A DNA stretch of 64,000 bases from Paracoccaceae bacterium (GCA_024304985.1 JAMWZC010000007.1:62001-126000); one strand, 5' to 3'. Positions 10,163 through 19,935 are shown, counted from the first letter of the stretch. Notes: generated by a model not told the origin, from the sequence alone. Program-made: numbers and translations.

Positions 10163-10181
10163 GGGGCGGTTGAACCGCCCC
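10163..10181. terminator. Hairpin between converging genes
   Basis: GGGGCGG (10163-10169), a 5-base loop, then CCGCCCC (10175-10181): a perfect 7-bp GC stem 7 bases after the malY-like stop. There is no T-run on either side, so it may act as a bidirectional 3' end or mRNA-stability hairpin rather than a classic intrinsic terminator. Confidence 0.55.
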
Positions 10182-10194
10182 GCTGCGGCTGGGC

Positions 10195-10545
10195 CTAATC
10201 GCGGGCGATCAGGGCGACGGGGGCGGATTCGTCGCGGGCGAAGTCAAGTGCTGCGCGGTCAGCGACCGGGGTGCTGCGCTTGAAGTCGAACCACATCTCA
10301 TCCCCTTGCGCTTCGGATGCGACGATGAGGCATTGCGACAGGTGCCGTCCGCCATCGTAAAGGTCCACCAACCCGCGCAGATGGGGGGCGTCGTCAAGGT
10401 CCATGGCGAAGCCGCCATTCCAGACGCGCAATACGGGGTAGGTCCGGCCGTCCACGTCGATGCGCAGCCGGCTTTTCCGCTTTTCCGCGAGCTTGCGGGC
10501 CGCAGCCAGACCTTCGCGCAGTTCCTTGGACAAAAACGTTGTCAT
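10195..10545 (-). CDS. Conserved-looking hypothetical protein, possible PilZ-like fold
   Basis: A 116-residue soluble protein that I cannot assign firmly. It starts with a basic helix (LREGLAAARKLAEKRKSRLR) followed by alternating short beta-like segments (RTYPVLRVWNGGFAMDL, HLRGLVDLYDGG, QCLIVASEAQ). A charged RKSRLR run followed by a small beta barrel resembles PilZ domains, but the DxSxxG signature is not clear, so this is a weak inference. The ATG at 10545 is preferred over an in-frame start 8 codons upstream because GGGGGAT lies just before it. Confidence 0.55.
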   Translation of the reverse strand: MTTFLSKELREGLAAARKLAEKRKSRLRIDVDGRTYPVLRVWNGGFAMDLDDAPHLRGLVDLYDGGRHLSQCLIVASEAQGDEMWFDFKRSTPVADRAALDFARDESAPVALIARD

Positions 10546-10723
10546 GGCATCCCCCTTACCAATCCTCAATCACAGGATGAGCTAAGGTTTAAAATCGTCA
10601 AGTAAAGCTTTGACGACATTTCATTTCCATCCCGTTACCAAATCACGAAAAAAGGGAATTCAGCGGCTTTTCCACATTTGATTTCGCCTTTGGCCCATCG
10701 GCAGGACGCCGTGAGGCAGGTTG

Positions 10724-11566
10724 TCACGACCGACCGGGAGCGACCCCGAGGATCATCGCCTCGAAGCGGCGCACCGATTCGGGCATCTGGCGGGCGGCGT
10801 CCAGCATCGCGGACAGGTGTCCTGCCGCATCCCATCCGGCCATCGTCCGGGCCAGACCGATGACCTGCGCCGCATCGCGGATGCTGTGCAAGCCCGGATC
10901 CAGCGGGATCAGCGAGGGGAAAACCTCGGCCAGAACGGCGGGGGCGGTGCGGATGTCCTCGAAGGGCCAGACCGAGACGGGCAATCGGCGGCGCAAGCCT
11001 TCCAGCGCGGCCTGTCCGGTCAGGCTTTGCCCCCCCACCGCGCCTGCCCCGCTGAGTTTCCAGACTTCCTGCGCGCCGGGTGCAAGGCTGTCGGTCAGAC
11101 GGCGGTTGTCGGGCAGCGTGTCGCCCCAGCCCTGAGGCTTGCGGCGCGGCAGGCCGGGGATGTCGCGGGCCAGACCGTTGCCCCAGAAAGGACCATCGCT
11201 GGGGAAGAAGGTGTTGAGCCGTGCCGCCAGATCGAAGCGGTTATTGGCATTGTCGGGGCCATCGGTCAGGTGGTCGTGCAGCCAGGCCCAGATATCGCGC
11301 CAGTCGGCCCCCTGCCCCATCGCCTGGGCCAGACCGGCGGGATAGCCGAAGGCGAAGTCGAACCCGGCAAGGATGCGGCGGCCGTGGCGGGATTCGTCCT
11401 CCAGCGTCGCGGTGATGCGGGCCATGGCGGCGGTGCGCGTGGGCGGATTGTCCAGCCTGACGGGTTGGCCGGGATGCAGATGCGCGATCCAGATACTGTC
11501 GCGCCCGGTCTTGGGCGTGCCATTGGCGGACCAGTCCACCACCATGTAGCTGTCGAAGAGGGGCAT
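10724..11566 (-). CDS. Uncharacterised 280-residue protein
   Basis: Not recognised with confidence. It opens with DSYMVVDWSANGTPKTG, and an acidic residue in a short beta strand followed by a basic loop is reminiscent of RNase H-like or DUF429-type folds. The middle contains GFDFAFGYPAG and FWGNGLARDIPG. No signal peptide or membrane segment is seen. The start at 11566 has AAAGGA about 6 bases upstream. It diverges from the glutathionyl-hydroquinone reductase gene across 141 bases. The protein is free of low-complexity sequence and has normal composition, so the gene is likely real. Confidence 0.65.
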   Translation of the reverse strand: MPLFDSYMVVDWSANGTPKTGRDSIWIAHLHPGQPVRLDNPPTRTAAMARITATLEDESRHGRRILAGFDFAFGYPAGLAQAMGQGADWRDIWAWLHDHLTDGPDNANNRFDLAARLNTFFPSDGPFWGNGLARDIPGLPRRKPQGWGDTLPDNRRLTDSLAPGAQEVWKLSGAGAVGGQSLTGQAALEGLRRRLPVSVWPFEDIRTAPAVLAEVFPSLIPLDPGLHSIRDAAQVIGLARTMAGWDAAGHLSAMLDAARQMPESVRRFEAMILGVAPGRS

Positions 11567-11707
11567 GTGCGATCCTTTGCCGGGGAACCTAGCAGGGTTC
11601 TGCGCCTTGCCAAGCTGTGCGCTGATGCAGGGCGGATGCGCGGACCCTTGGGTTTTCGCACAGCAGCGGGCGCATTAGGTTCCTCGCAACACAAAGGAGA
11701 CAGACCG

Positions 11708-12682
11708 ATGGGCCAACTGGTTGACGGCGAATGGCACGACACCTGGTATGATACCAGCAAGACGGGCGGCAAATTCGAACGCTCCACCGCGGGATTCCGC
11801 AACTGGGTGACGGCGGATGGCAGCGCAGGTCACAGTGGCGAGGGCGGGTTCAAGGCGGAAAGCGGGCGGTATCATCTCTATGTCTCGCTGGCCTGCCCCT
11901 GGGCGCATCGGACGCTGATTTTCCGGGCCTTGAAGGGACTGACCGATCATATCGGCATTTCGATCGTGCATCCCGAGATGCTGTCGGATGGCTGGACCTT
12001 TGCCACGGATTTTCCGGGTGCAACCGGCGACCGGCTGTTCGGCCTGCCCTTCCTGCGCGACATCTATACCAGAACCGACCCCAAGGTGTCGGGCCGGGTG
12101 ACGGTGCCGATCCTTTACGACACGCAGCGCGGCACGATCGTGTCGAATGAAAGTTCCGAGATTATCCGCATGTTCAATTCGGCCTTTGACGGCCTGACCG
12201 GGAACACGGACGATTACTGGCCCGAGGCCCTGCGCGACAGGATCGAGGATGTCAACGCGCGGATCTATGACACGGTGAACAACGGCGTCTACAAGGCCGG
12301 GTTTGCCACCACGCAGGCGGCCTATGAGGCGGGGGTATATCCGTTGTTCGAGACGCTGGACTGGCTGGAAGAGCGGCTTTCGCAGAACCGCTATCTGCTG
12401 GGCGACCGGCTGACCGAGGCGGATTGGCGGCTGTTTCCCACGCTAGTGCGGTTCGATTCCGTTTATCATCTGCATTTCAAATGCAACCGGAAGCGGATCG
12501 TGGATTACCCGAACCTCTGGGCCTATACGCGGGAGTTGTATCAGGTGCCGGGTGTGGCCGAGACGGTCAATCTGGACCATATCGTGCGGCATTACCATTA
12601 CAGCCATGACACGATCAATCCGCACCGGATCATCCCCATCAACCCGATCCTTGATTTCGACGCACCGCACGGGCGCGACTGA
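11708..12682 (+). CDS. Glutathionyl-hydroquinone reductase (Xi-class GST)
   Basis: A 324-residue protein of the YqjG/EcM4 family, which reduces glutathionyl-hydroquinones to hydroquinones using glutathione. It carries the CPWAHRT motif with active-site Cys63 and the family-typical N-terminal segment GGKFERSTAGFRNW. The later HFKCNRKRIVDYPNLW segment is characteristic of the C-terminal helical domain. The open frame extends far upstream, antisense to the neighbouring gene; the ATG at 11708 after AAAGGAG is the real start. A role in quinone detoxification fits the aromatic catabolism elsewhere in the window. Confidence 0.9.
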   Translation: MGQLVDGEWHDTWYDTSKTGGKFERSTAGFRNWVTADGSAGHSGEGGFKAESGRYHLYVSLACPWAHRTLIFRALKGLTDHIGISIVHPEMLSDGWTFATDFPGATGDRLFGLPFLRDIYTRTDPKVSGRVTVPILYDTQRGTIVSNESSEIIRMFNSAFDGLTGNTDDYWPEALRDRIEDVNARIYDTVNNGVYKAGFATTQAAYEAGVYPLFETLDWLEERLSQNRYLLGDRLTEADWRLFPTLVRFDSVYHLHFKCNRKRIVDYPNLWAYTRELYQVPGVAETVNLDHIVRHYHYSHDTINPHRIIPINPILDFDAPHGRD

Positions 12683-12689
12683 TCGCGGG

Positions 12690-13052
12690 TCAACTGGCGC
12701 GGCTGTAATGCATGACCATGGCCGCCAGATCCTCGGGCGGGGTGGCGCTTTGCAGGAAGGCACAGGCATTGGGGCTGTGCAGGAAGATGGACCCGTCCGA
12801 GAAGAAGGTGGTGTTGGTGACGAAGATCACCTGCGCCTTGGGGCGTCGATAGCTGGCATAGTCCGAGATCGCCAGGGCGCTGCCCTGTTTCAGCACAAGG
12901 TCCAGCACGATCATGTCGATGGCGAGGGTGCGCAGAAGGTCGAAGGCAGCATCCTGCCCCTGCACCAGATGCACCTCGGCGCCCTGACGTTCCACGTGAC
13001 GTTTCCAGAGCCGGCCCAGGTCGGGGCAAGGCTCGACGATCAGCACGATCAT
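12690..13052 (-). CDS. Single-domain receiver-like protein with altered active site
   Basis: A 120-residue protein folding as a CheY-type receiver: hydrophobic strand MIVLIVE, phosphoacceptor candidate Asp51 in MIVLDLVL, and strand VIFVTNTT with the conserved Thr/Ser near residue 79. Only one acidic residue (Glu7) is clear in the metal pocket, and the usual lysine before the KP turn is replaced by Gln101 (FLQSATP). No output domain. Phosphorylation may therefore be impaired or altered. It converges with the GST-like gene (7-base gap). An AT-rich region with TTAA motifs lies upstream of it. Confidence 0.72.
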   Translation of the reverse strand: MIVLIVEPCPDLGRLWKRHVERQGAEVHLVQGQDAAFDLLRTLAIDMIVLDLVLKQGSALAISDYASYRRPKAQVIFVTNTTFFSDGSIFLHSPNACAFLQSATPPEDLAAMVMHYSRAS

Positions 13053-13147
13053 GCATTCCCCACTGAATCACCAAGGCCATGGATGACCCCGGACCGCCGG
13101 TCTTGAGAAGGCGTGCCGGCCTGCCCCAATGTGATGCCCCCGAATAG

Positions 13148-13186
13148 CTAATAAAGCGTTAATGAAAGCGAATAATCTGTTAACGC
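13148..13186. promoter_or_regulatory. AT-rich dyad with CtrA-like half sites
   Basis: Within the 198-base divergent gap between the receiver-like gene and cobC lies CTAA, seven bases, TTAA (13148-13162), one mismatch from the alphaproteobacterial CtrA pattern TTAA-N7-TTAA. Overlapping it is a perfect 7-bp dyad, GCGTTAA (13156-13162) and TTAACGC (13180-13186), 17 bases apart. This is a candidate regulator site; which gene it serves is unknown. Confidence 0.35.
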
Positions 13187-13250
13187 GTGGCCGCCTGCTT
13201 GCGCTTTTGGCGCAAATCCGCTTGATGGGGCGCAGTCAGGAGCGTGGCAT

Positions 13251-14255
13251 ATGTCCTATGAAATGACGGGTGCGGGGCAGCAGGGTGGATTGCCGCAAGG
13301 CAAGGGTCCGGTGCGCGATCACGGCGGCGGGTTGGACGGGGCGGTGGCCTGTTTCGGCGGGGCTCGCGCGGCGTGGATCGACCTGTCCACGGGGATCAAT
13401 CCCTGTCCCTGGCCGGTGGAGCGCGTGGTGCTGCCCGCCATGTCCTGGACCGCCCTGCCCGACCGTGCGGCGATGGCCGCGCTGGAGGCCGCGGCGCGGG
13501 ATCTTTGGCAGGTGCCTGACGGCATGGGTGTGCTGGCGGCGCCCGGTGCCTCGGCCCTGATCGCGCGGATACCCGGGCTGGCCCGGGCGGGGCGAGTGCA
13601 TATTCCGCAGCCTACCTACAACGAACATGCCGCCGCTTTTTCCCTGCATGGCTGGGAGGTTTGCGCCGAAGCGGACGGCCCGGTGCAGGCGCGGGTGATC
13701 GTGCATCCCAACAACCCGGACGGGCGATGGTTCGGGCCGCGAGATCTGGACGCTGTGCCACTGGTCGTGGTGGATGAAAGTTTCTGCGACGTGGCCCCGG
13801 CGCGGTCGCTGCTGCCACATCTGCCGCGTGAGGGCGGGATTGTCCTCAAGAGTTTCGGCAAGTTCTGGGGGCTGGCGGGTCTGCGGCTGGGATTCGCGAT
13901 CGGTGATCCGGCGCTCTTGGCGCGACTGGCCGAAGGAATGGGGCCATGGGCGGTTTCCGGCCCGGCCTTGGCGATTGGCGCGGCGGCGTTGCGCGATCGG
14001 GACTGGGCCGCGGCGACGCGGGCGCGGCTGACGGCGGATTCTGTCCGGCTGGATGGTTTGATGACCACGGCCGGGGCGCGCGTGGCAGGCGGGACCGATC
14101 TGTTCCGGCTTTATGCGGTCAATGACGCGGAAGAATGGCAGGCGCGGCTGGCCGAGGCGCGTATCTGGAGTCGGATTTTCCCGTGGTCCAAGACGCTGAT
14201 CCGGCTGGGCCTGCCTGCGCCGGAGCATTGGGCGCGGGTCGAGGCGGTGTTGTGA
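13251..14255 (+). CDS. cobC: Threonine-phosphate decarboxylase / CobC-type PLP enzyme
   Basis: PLP enzyme of cobalamin synthesis giving the (R)-1-amino-2-propanol phosphate linker from L-threonine phosphate. The 334-residue protein shows the DHGG N-terminal motif, [14 protein letters not shown] typical of this family, [11 protein letters not shown], and the Schiff-base lysine Lys204 in [14 protein letters not shown]. It starts at an ATG with AGGAG 8 bases upstream. The stop overlaps the cobD start by 4 bases (GTGA). No cobalamin riboswitch was recognised in the upstream gap. Confidence 0.92.
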   Translation: MSYEMTGAGQQGGLPQGKGPVRDHGGGLDGAVACFGGARAAWIDLSTGINPCPWPVERVVLPAMSWTALPDRAAMAALEAAARDLWQVPDGMGVLAAPGASALIARIPGLARAGRVHIPQPTYNEHAAAFSLHGWEVCAEADGPVQARVIVHPNNPDGRWFGPRDLDAVPLVVVDESFCDVAPARSLLPHLPREGGIVLKSFGKFWGLAGLRLGFAIGDPALLARLAEGMGPWAVSGPALAIGAAALRDRDWAAATRARLTADSVRLDGLMTTAGARVAGGTDLFRLYAVNDAEEWQARLAEARIWSRIFPWSKTLIRLGLPAPEHWARVEAVL

Positions 14256-15148
14256 CGCTGGTTCTGGCGATGTTGCTGGATGCGTGGCTGGGCGAGCCGC
14301 GCTGGCTATGGTCACGCGCGCCGCATCCGGCGGTGCTGATGGGGCGGCTGATCGGCTGGGCGGATGCGCGGTTCAATCGCGGTGCCGCACGGCGGCTGAA
14401 GGGTGTGGCTGTGATGGTGGTGCTGGGGCTGGGTGCGCTGGGTCTTGGCGCGGCGCTGGCGGCGCTGGGGCCTGTGGTCGAGGTGATCGTGGCGGCGATC
14501 CTGATCGCACAGCGCAGTCTAGTGGAACATGTGCTGGCGGTGGCCCACGGCCTGCGGCAAGGCTTGGCCGAGGGACGGGCGGCGGTGGCAATGATCGTGA
14601 GCCGGGATACCGGGCAGATGGACAAGAGCGCCGTCGCGCGGGCGGCGATTGAATCGGCGGCCGAGAACATGTCCGACGGGGTGGTGGCGCCCTTGTTCTG
14701 GTTCGCGGTGGCGGGGTTGCCGGGTCTGCTGCTCTACAAGATCACCAATACCGCAGACAGCATGATCGGCTATCGCACGCCACGGCATAAAGCCTTTGGC
14801 TGGGCGGCGGCGCGGTTTGATGATCTGCTGAACCTGTTGCCCGCGCGCGGCACGGCGGTGCTGATGGCGCTGACGCAGGGCGTGTGGCGTGACTGGCGCG
14901 GGATCGTCGCGGATGCGGGCCTGCACCGGTCGCCCAATGCCGGTTGGCCCGAGGCGGCGATGGCCCGCGCCTTGGGCATCGCGCTGTCGGGGCCACGCGC
15001 CTATGACGGGCGGATGCAGGACTTTCCCTTTGTTCATGCCAGTGGCCGCAAGCCTCTGATGGCGCAGGATATCGAGGCTGCCGTCCGTGTCCTGTGGGCG
15101 GTCTGGGTGGCGGTTCTTTGCCTTGCCCTGGGTCTGGCGCTCTTGTGA
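14252..15148 (+). CDS. cobD: Adenosylcobinamide-phosphate synthase (CobD/CbiB)
   Basis: Polytopic membrane enzyme that attaches the aminopropanol linker to adenosylcobyric acid. The 298-residue protein has the family hallmarks: [12 protein letters not shown] near the start, [12 protein letters not shown], and [13 protein letters not shown] in the middle, with several hydrophobic helices. The start is GTG at 14252, overlapping the cobC stop; the longer open frame upstream lies inside cobC. The cobC-cobD pairing is functionally coherent because CobC makes the linker that CobD attaches. Confidence 0.92.
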   Translation: MTLVLAMLLDAWLGEPRWLWSRAPHPAVLMGRLIGWADARFNRGAARRLKGVAVMVVLGLGALGLGAALAALGPVVEVIVAAILIAQRSLVEHVLAVAHGLRQGLAEGRAAVAMIVSRDTGQMDKSAVARAAIESAAENMSDGVVAPLFWFAVAGLPGLLLYKITNTADSMIGYRTPRHKAFGWAAARFDDLLNLLPARGTAVLMALTQGVWRDWRGIVADAGLHRSPNAGWPEAAMARALGIALSGPRAYDGRMQDFPFVHASGRKPLMAQDIEAAVRVLWAVWVAVLCLALGLALL

Positions 15149-15207
15149 TCGCACTTGCAGGGGCGGGCTGCTAGGGTCCGGCCAAACGGATCAAATCAAG
15201 GTGACCC

Positions 15208-16383
15208 ATGTCCAAGATGACCCTTTCGCTGGTGGCGGCGCTGCTGTCGCTGGCGGCGGCCCCTGCCATGGCCCAATGTGGCGGTAATTTCGGCGATTTC
15301 GTGGAGGGGCTGAAGGCCGAGGCGCAGACGCGCGGGCACAGTTCCGACACGGTGGCGCGGTTCTTTGCGCCCGTGCGGCAGGACCCGGCGGTGATCGCGG
15401 CGGATCGGCGGCAGGGGGTGTTCACGCTGGATTTCACGACGTTTTCGCGCCGGTTGATCAGCGCGCAGAGGTTGCAGACGGGGCAGGCCAAAGCACGGGA
15501 ATGGGATGCGGTCTTTGACCGGGCGGAAGCGGAATATGGCGTGCCGCGCGGGGTCTTGCTGGCCTTCTGGGGGTTCGAGACGGATTACGGCAGTTTTCAG
15601 GGCGATTTCAACACGGCCAATGCGTTGGTGACGCTGGCCCATGATTGCAGGCGGCCCGATCTGTTCCGGCCGCAGGTGTTTCATGCGCTGACGCTGTTCG
15701 CGAATGATGATTTCGATCCTGCCACCACGACAGGCGCATGGGCGGGCGAGATCGGGATGGTGCAGATGCTGCCCGGCGACATCATCGAGAATGGTGTGGA
15801 TGGTGACGGGGATGGGCATGTGCGGCTGAAAACATCCACGCCGGATGCTTTGCTCTCGGGGGCGAAGATGCTGGCGCATTTCGGCTGGCGCAAGGGCGAG
15901 CCGTGGTTGCAGGAAGTGGAGGTGCCCGCCGAGATGGACTGGTCACAGGCGGGGATCGGCACGGCGCTGCCGGTGGCGCAATGGGCGGCGATGGGGGTGC
16001 AGCCACGGTCAGGCGGCTGGGCGGCGGACCTGCCGGCAAGCCTGATCCTGCCGCAGGGACACAAGGGACCGGCCTTTGTCGCCTATCCGAATTTCAACGT
16101 GTTCTTCGACTGGAACCAGAGCTTCACCTATGTGCTGACCGCCGCCTATTTCGGCACGCGGCTGGAAGGCGCGCCGGTGTTCGATCCGGGCAATCCCGAT
16201 CCGGGTCTGGATCAGGACGGCATGAAGCGGTTGCAGGAGAGGCTGGTGGCGCGTGGTCATGATGTGGGTGCGGTGGATGGTATCCTGGGTGCGGGCACGC
16301 GCGCGGCGGTCAGGGCCGAGCAGATGCGGCTGGGTCTGCCTGCGGATGGATGGCCCACGGCGGCTTTGATGTCGCGGCTGTGA
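15208..16383 (+). CDS. Lytic murein transglycosylase (MltB-like) with peptidoglycan-binding domain
   Basis: A 391-residue exported enzyme that cleaves the glycan strand to 1,6-anhydro ends. A signal peptide (MSKMTLSLVAALLSLAAAPAMA, cleavage near residue 22) lacks a lipobox, so it is probably periplasmic rather than a lipoprotein. The catalytic glutamate is likely Glu124 in WGFETDYGSFQG. The domain continues through the GEIGMVQMLPGD region. Residues from about 339 to the end form a PG_binding_1 domain (LQERLVARGHDVGAVDG, then LGAGTRAAV). It converges with smc. Confidence 0.92.
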   Translation: MSKMTLSLVAALLSLAAAPAMAQCGGNFGDFVEGLKAEAQTRGHSSDTVARFFAPVRQDPAVIAADRRQGVFTLDFTTFSRRLISAQRLQTGQAKAREWDAVFDRAEAEYGVPRGVLLAFWGFETDYGSFQGDFNTANALVTLAHDCRRPDLFRPQVFHALTLFANDDFDPATTTGAWAGEIGMVQMLPGDIIENGVDGDGDGHVRLKTSTPDALLSGAKMLAHFGWRKGEPWLQEVEVPAEMDWSQAGIGTALPVAQWAAMGVQPRSGGWAADLPASLILPQGHKGPAFVAYPNFNVFFDWNQSFTYVLTAAYFGTRLEGAPVFDPGNPDPGLDQDGMKRLQERLVARGHDVGAVDGILGAGTRAAVRAEQMRLGLPADGWPTAALMSRL

Positions 16384-16417
16384 TCCGGGGCGCGCGTCTG
16401 GGGAGGCGTTGAGTTTT

Positions 16418-16438
16418 GAGTATTTGGGGAACGATGAA
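16418..16438 (+). repeat. Dispersed 21-base intergenic repeat, copy 2
   Basis: GAGTATTT, GGGG, AACGATGAA, two mismatches from the consensus in the last block. It lies 35 bases after the transglycosylase stop, between converging genes. It runs directly into a G-rich stretch containing the stem GGCGCG (16443-16448) and CGCGCC (16460-16465). Confidence 0.6.
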
Positions 16439-16479
16439 AGGGGGCGCGGCCTTGGCTGACGCGCCACCCGGTTGTGGGA

Positions 16480-19400
16480 TCAGGCGACCAATGCCTCGGC
16501 CTTTTTCAGATCGACCGAGACAAGCTGACTGACGCCCTGTTCCTGCATCGTCACACCGAAAAGGCGGTCCATCCGCGCCATGGTCACGGCGTGATGGGTG
16601 ATGATCAGGAAGCGCGTGTCGGTGCGGCGGCACATTTCATCGAGCAGATCGCAGAAACGGGTGACGTTCGCGTCATCGAGCGGCGCGTCCACCTCGTCCA
16701 GCACGCAGATGGGCGCGGGGTTGGCGAGGAAGACGGCGAAGATGAGCGCGAGTGCCGTCAGGGTCTGTTCGCCCCCTGACAAGAGGCTGAGGGTCGAGAG
16801 TTTCTTGCCCGGCGGCTGGCACATGATTTCCAGTCCCGCCTCAAGCGGGTCGTCGGATTCGACCAGCACCAGGTCAGCCTCGCCGCCGCCGAAAAGGTGT
16901 TTGAACAGAAGCGAGAAATTGCTGTTCACCTGCTCGAAGGCGGTGAGCAGGCGTTCGCGGCCCTCGCGGTTGAGGCTGGCGATGCCGGAGCGCAGGGCCT
17001 TGATTGCTTCCTCGAGATCATGCTTTTCGCGGGCGAGGGTGTCGTGTTCGGTCTGCACCTCTGCAGCGTCTTCCTCGGCGCGCAGGTTGACGGCCCCCAG
17101 CGCGTCGCGTTGGCGTTTGAGGCGGTTCACGTCAGCCTCGATCATATCGGAGGCAGGCATGGCGTCGGGGTCAGCGCCAAGGGATTCCAGCAATTGGGCG
17201 GGGGTCGTCTCCTGATCCTCGGCGATCCGCTCGGCGGCATAGGCAACGGTTTCGCGGGCGGCATCGGCACGGGCCTCGGCGCGGGCGCGGGCTTCGCGGG
17301 CCTCGGATGCGGCGCGTTCGGCGTCGCGTTCCGCCTGTTCGGCCGCACGCAGGGCAGTTTCCGCCTCGGCCAAGGCATCGGCGGCGCGGCGGCGGCGCGC
17401 CTCGGCGGTGTCGATGGCGTCCGTGAGTTCCTCGCGCTTGGCGGCGATTTCCTCAGGCGCCGCGCTGGCCTCGCGCAGGTCCTCTTCCGAGGCCTGTTTG
17501 CGGTCCACCAGTTCGGCGCTGCGGACTTCGGCGGTTTGCAGGCGGTGACGCCAGCCGGAGAGTTCCTTGGTGACTTCCTGCGCGCGTTTGGTGCGCGCCT
17601 CGCCTTCGCGGCGGACTTCATCATGGGCGGAGCGGCGGGTCATCATGGTGATGCGCGCAGCCTCGACCGTCATGCGCAGGTCTTCCATGGCGGCGCGGGC
17701 CTCGGACAGGTCTTCGAGCCCGGCGACGGCGCGTTCCGCTTCCAGCACCTGGGCGCGGGCGGCCATCGCCTCGTCCTCATGCCGGGTGACGGCGAGGCCA
17801 AGGGATTCTAGGCGCGAGGCGGCGAGGTTGCGATCGGCCTCGGCCCGGCTGAGGGCGCGGTTCGCCTCGTTCACGCGGGCATCGGCGGCGCGGCGTGCGC
17901 CACGGGCGGCCTGATCGGCGGCGGTCAGATCGGCCAGACGGGCGGACAGGTTGTCATGGGCGGCGCGAGCGGCATCGGCGCGGGCGGTCGCGCGTTCCAT
18001 CTGCTGTTTCAACTCTTCCAGACGGTTGAGCTGTTGCAGGCGCAGGGCGGCGGCGGAGGGGGCATCCTCGGCCCAGGCGCGGAACCCGTCCCAACGCCAG
18101 AGATCGCCCTCGACGCTGACAAGGCGTTGGCCGGGCTTCAGAAGCGGCTGAAAGCGCGGGCCGTCATCTGGATCGACGAGACCGATCTGACCCATGCGGC
18201 GCACGAGCACATCGGGAACGGAGACATGGTTGGTCAGCGCCGTGACGCCCTTGGGCAAGGGCTGCGGTGTGTCGTAGGCGGGCAGCGCTGTCCAGCCGGA
18301 GGGGCCGTCGGCTTCCACTTCGGGGGCGCGCAGGTCATCGGCCAGCGCCGCCCCCAGCGCTTTTTCGAACCCCTGTTCGACTTGCAGGCGGTCCATGATC
18401 TGACCGCCCTCGGCGGTGTCGCGCTGCACGAGGCGGGCGAGCGCCGTGACCTCGGCGCGCAGGGCGTTCAGCTCTCCTTCGGCGGCGGAGCGTTCGGCAC
18501 GGACATCGGCCTCACGCTCCTGCGTTTCGGCGCGGGCGGCTTCGGCGGCGAGCAGGGTTTCATCGGCGCGGGCGGCCAGATCGGTGGCGGCCTCTTCCTG
18601 GGCCTGCGCTTCTTCCAGGGCGGCGATGGCGGCGTCCAGCGCGCCTTGGGAGGCTTCGACCGCGTCACGGGCGCGGGTTGCCTCGGCCTCGCTGCGGGCA
18701 CGGGTCTTGAGGCTGTCTTCCAGCAGGCGATGCGCGGATTGGTGGCGCGCGGCCAGACGGGCGACGTCTTCGGTCAACTGGCTGAGGTCGGCTTCGCGCT
18801 GTTGCAGCACCTCGGCGGCGTCGCGGGCGGCGGCGGCGGCGGCGTCGAGTTTGTCAGCATGGCCTTCGCCCGCCTTGGCGAGTTCGCGGGCCTCCCATTC
18901 CAGACGGGCGATGGTCTCGCCCGCGTCGCGGTTCAGACCGGCCTCGCGTTCGATGTCGCGGGTGAGCTGTTCGATACGGCCTCGCAGCGTGTCGATGGTC
19001 TGACGGGCGCGGGTTTCCTGATCGGTCAGGGCGTCGCGCTGCACCTGTAAACGTTGCAACACGGCGCTGGCGATGGCCTCCTCCTCGCGCAGGGGGGGGA
19101 GGGCGTCGTCACGGGCTATGCGGTCCTTGCCGGCGGCACGGGCAGTGGTTTCGGCCTGAGCGGCGGCGGTCACGCGGGCGCGCAGATCATCCTCGGCCGC
19201 GGCGCGGGCGGTATCCGCCTCTTTCCAACGGCGATAGAGCAGGAGTCCTTCGGCGCGGCGCAGTTCATCGCCGATGGCGCGGTAGCGTTGCGCCTGTCGC
19301 GCTTGGCGTTCCAGCTGCGCCAGTTGCGTGGCCAGTTGTTCCAGCACGTCATCGACGCGCAAGAGGTTCGCTTCGGCCGCGTTCAGCTTCAGCTCGGCCT

Positions 19401-19935
19401 CGTGGCGGCGCTGGTAGAGGCCCGAGATACCCGCGGCTTCCTCGAGGATGCGGCGGCGGTTCTTGGGTTTGGCGTTGATCAGTTCGGAGATCTGGCCCTG
19501 CCGGACCAGCGCGGGCGAATGCGCCCCGGTCGAGGCATCGGCGAACAGCATCTGCACGTCGCGGGCGCGCACATCCTTGGTATTGACCTTGTAGGCGCTG
19601 CCCGCGTCGCGGGTGATGCGGCGGGTGATTTCCAGCGCGTCATTGTCGTTGAACCCGGCGGGGGCCAGTCGGTCGGCATTGTCGAGCACAAGCGTCACTT
19701 CGGCAAAGTTGCGCGCCGGGCGGGTGGCGGCGCCTGCGAAAATAACGTCTTCCATCCCGCCGCCGCGCATGGCCGAGGCGCGATTCTCGCCCATGACCCA
19801 ACGCAGGGCTTCGAGCAGGTTGGACTTGCCGCAGCCGTTCGGACCGACCACACCTGTCAGACCGTCCCGAATCAGCAGATCGGTCGGATCGACGAAGCTT
19901 TTGAAGCCTGTCAGTCTGAGCTTGGTGAAACGCAA
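16480..19935 (-). CDS. smc: Chromosome segregation protein SMC
   Basis: Structural maintenance of chromosomes ATPase of 1151 residues. Walker A GPNGCGKS is at residues 31-38 within VVGPNGCGKSNLLEALRW. Two long Ala/Glu/Arg-rich coiled coils flank a hinge region around residues 510-640. The C-terminal head has the ABC signature LSLLSGGEQTLTALAL and Walker B CVLDEVDAPLDD. Length is normal for bacterial SMC. The ScpA and ScpB partners are not in the window. Confidence 0.97.
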   Translation of the reverse strand: MRFTKLRLTGFKSFVDPTDLLIRDGLTGVVGPNGCGKSNLLEALRWVMGENRASAMRGGGMEDVIFAGAATRPARNFAEVTLVLDNADRLAPAGFNDNDALEITRRITRDAGSAYKVNTKDVRARDVQMLFADASTGAHSPALVRQGQISELINAKPKNRRRILEEAAGISGLYQRRHEAELKLNAAEANLLRVDDVLEQLATQLAQLERQARQAQRYRAIGDELRRAEGLLLYRRWKEADTARAAAEDDLRARVTAAAQAETTARAAGKDRIARDDALPPLREEEAIASAVLQRLQVQRDALTDQETRARQTIDTLRGRIEQLTRDIEREAGLNRDAGETIARLEWEARELAKAGEGHADKLDAAAAAARDAAEVLQQREADLSQLTEDVARLAARHQSAHRLLEDSLKTRARSEAEATRARDAVEASQGALDAAIAALEEAQAQEEAATDLAARADETLLAAEAARAETQEREADVRAERSAAEGELNALRAEVTALARLVQRDTAEGGQIMDRLQVEQGFEKALGAALADDLRAPEVEADGPSGWTALPAYDTPQPLPKGVTALTNHVSVPDVLVRRMGQIGLVDPDDGPRFQPLLKPGQRLVSVEGDLWRWDGFRAWAEDAPSAAALRLQQLNRLEELKQQMERATARADAARAAHDNLSARLADLTAADQAARGARRAADARVNEANRALSRAEADRNLAASRLESLGLAVTRHEDEAMAARAQVLEAERAVAGLEDLSEARAAMEDLRMTVEAARITMMTRRSAHDEVRREGEARTKRAQEVTKELSGWRHRLQTAEVRSAELVDRKQASEEDLREASAAPEEIAAKREELTDAIDTAEARRRRAADALAEAETALRAAEQAERDAERAASEAREARARAEARADAARETVAYAAERIAEDQETTPAQLLESLGADPDAMPASDMIEADVNRLKRQRDALGAVNLRAEEDAAEVQTEHDTLAREKHDLEEAIKALRSGIASLNREGRERLLTAFEQVNSNFSLLFKHLFGGGEADLVLVESDDPLEAGLEIMCQPPGKKLSTLSLLSGGEQTLTALALIFAVFLANPAPICVLDEVDAPLDDANVTRFCDLLDEMCRRTDTRFLIITHHAVTMARMDRLFGVTMQEQGVSQLVSVDLKKAEALVA

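Noticed and set aside
10721..11707. A long N-terminal extension of the glutathionyl-hydroquinone reductase
   Set aside because: It is antisense to the gene at 10724-11566, and a good ribosome site sits just before the ATG at 11708, where the family sequence begins.
13053..13250. Possible cobalamin riboswitch before cobC
   Set aside because: No B12-box (GCCACTG-like) sequence or the usual multi-stem core could be seen; the region is AT-rich and looks like a promoter/operator instead.
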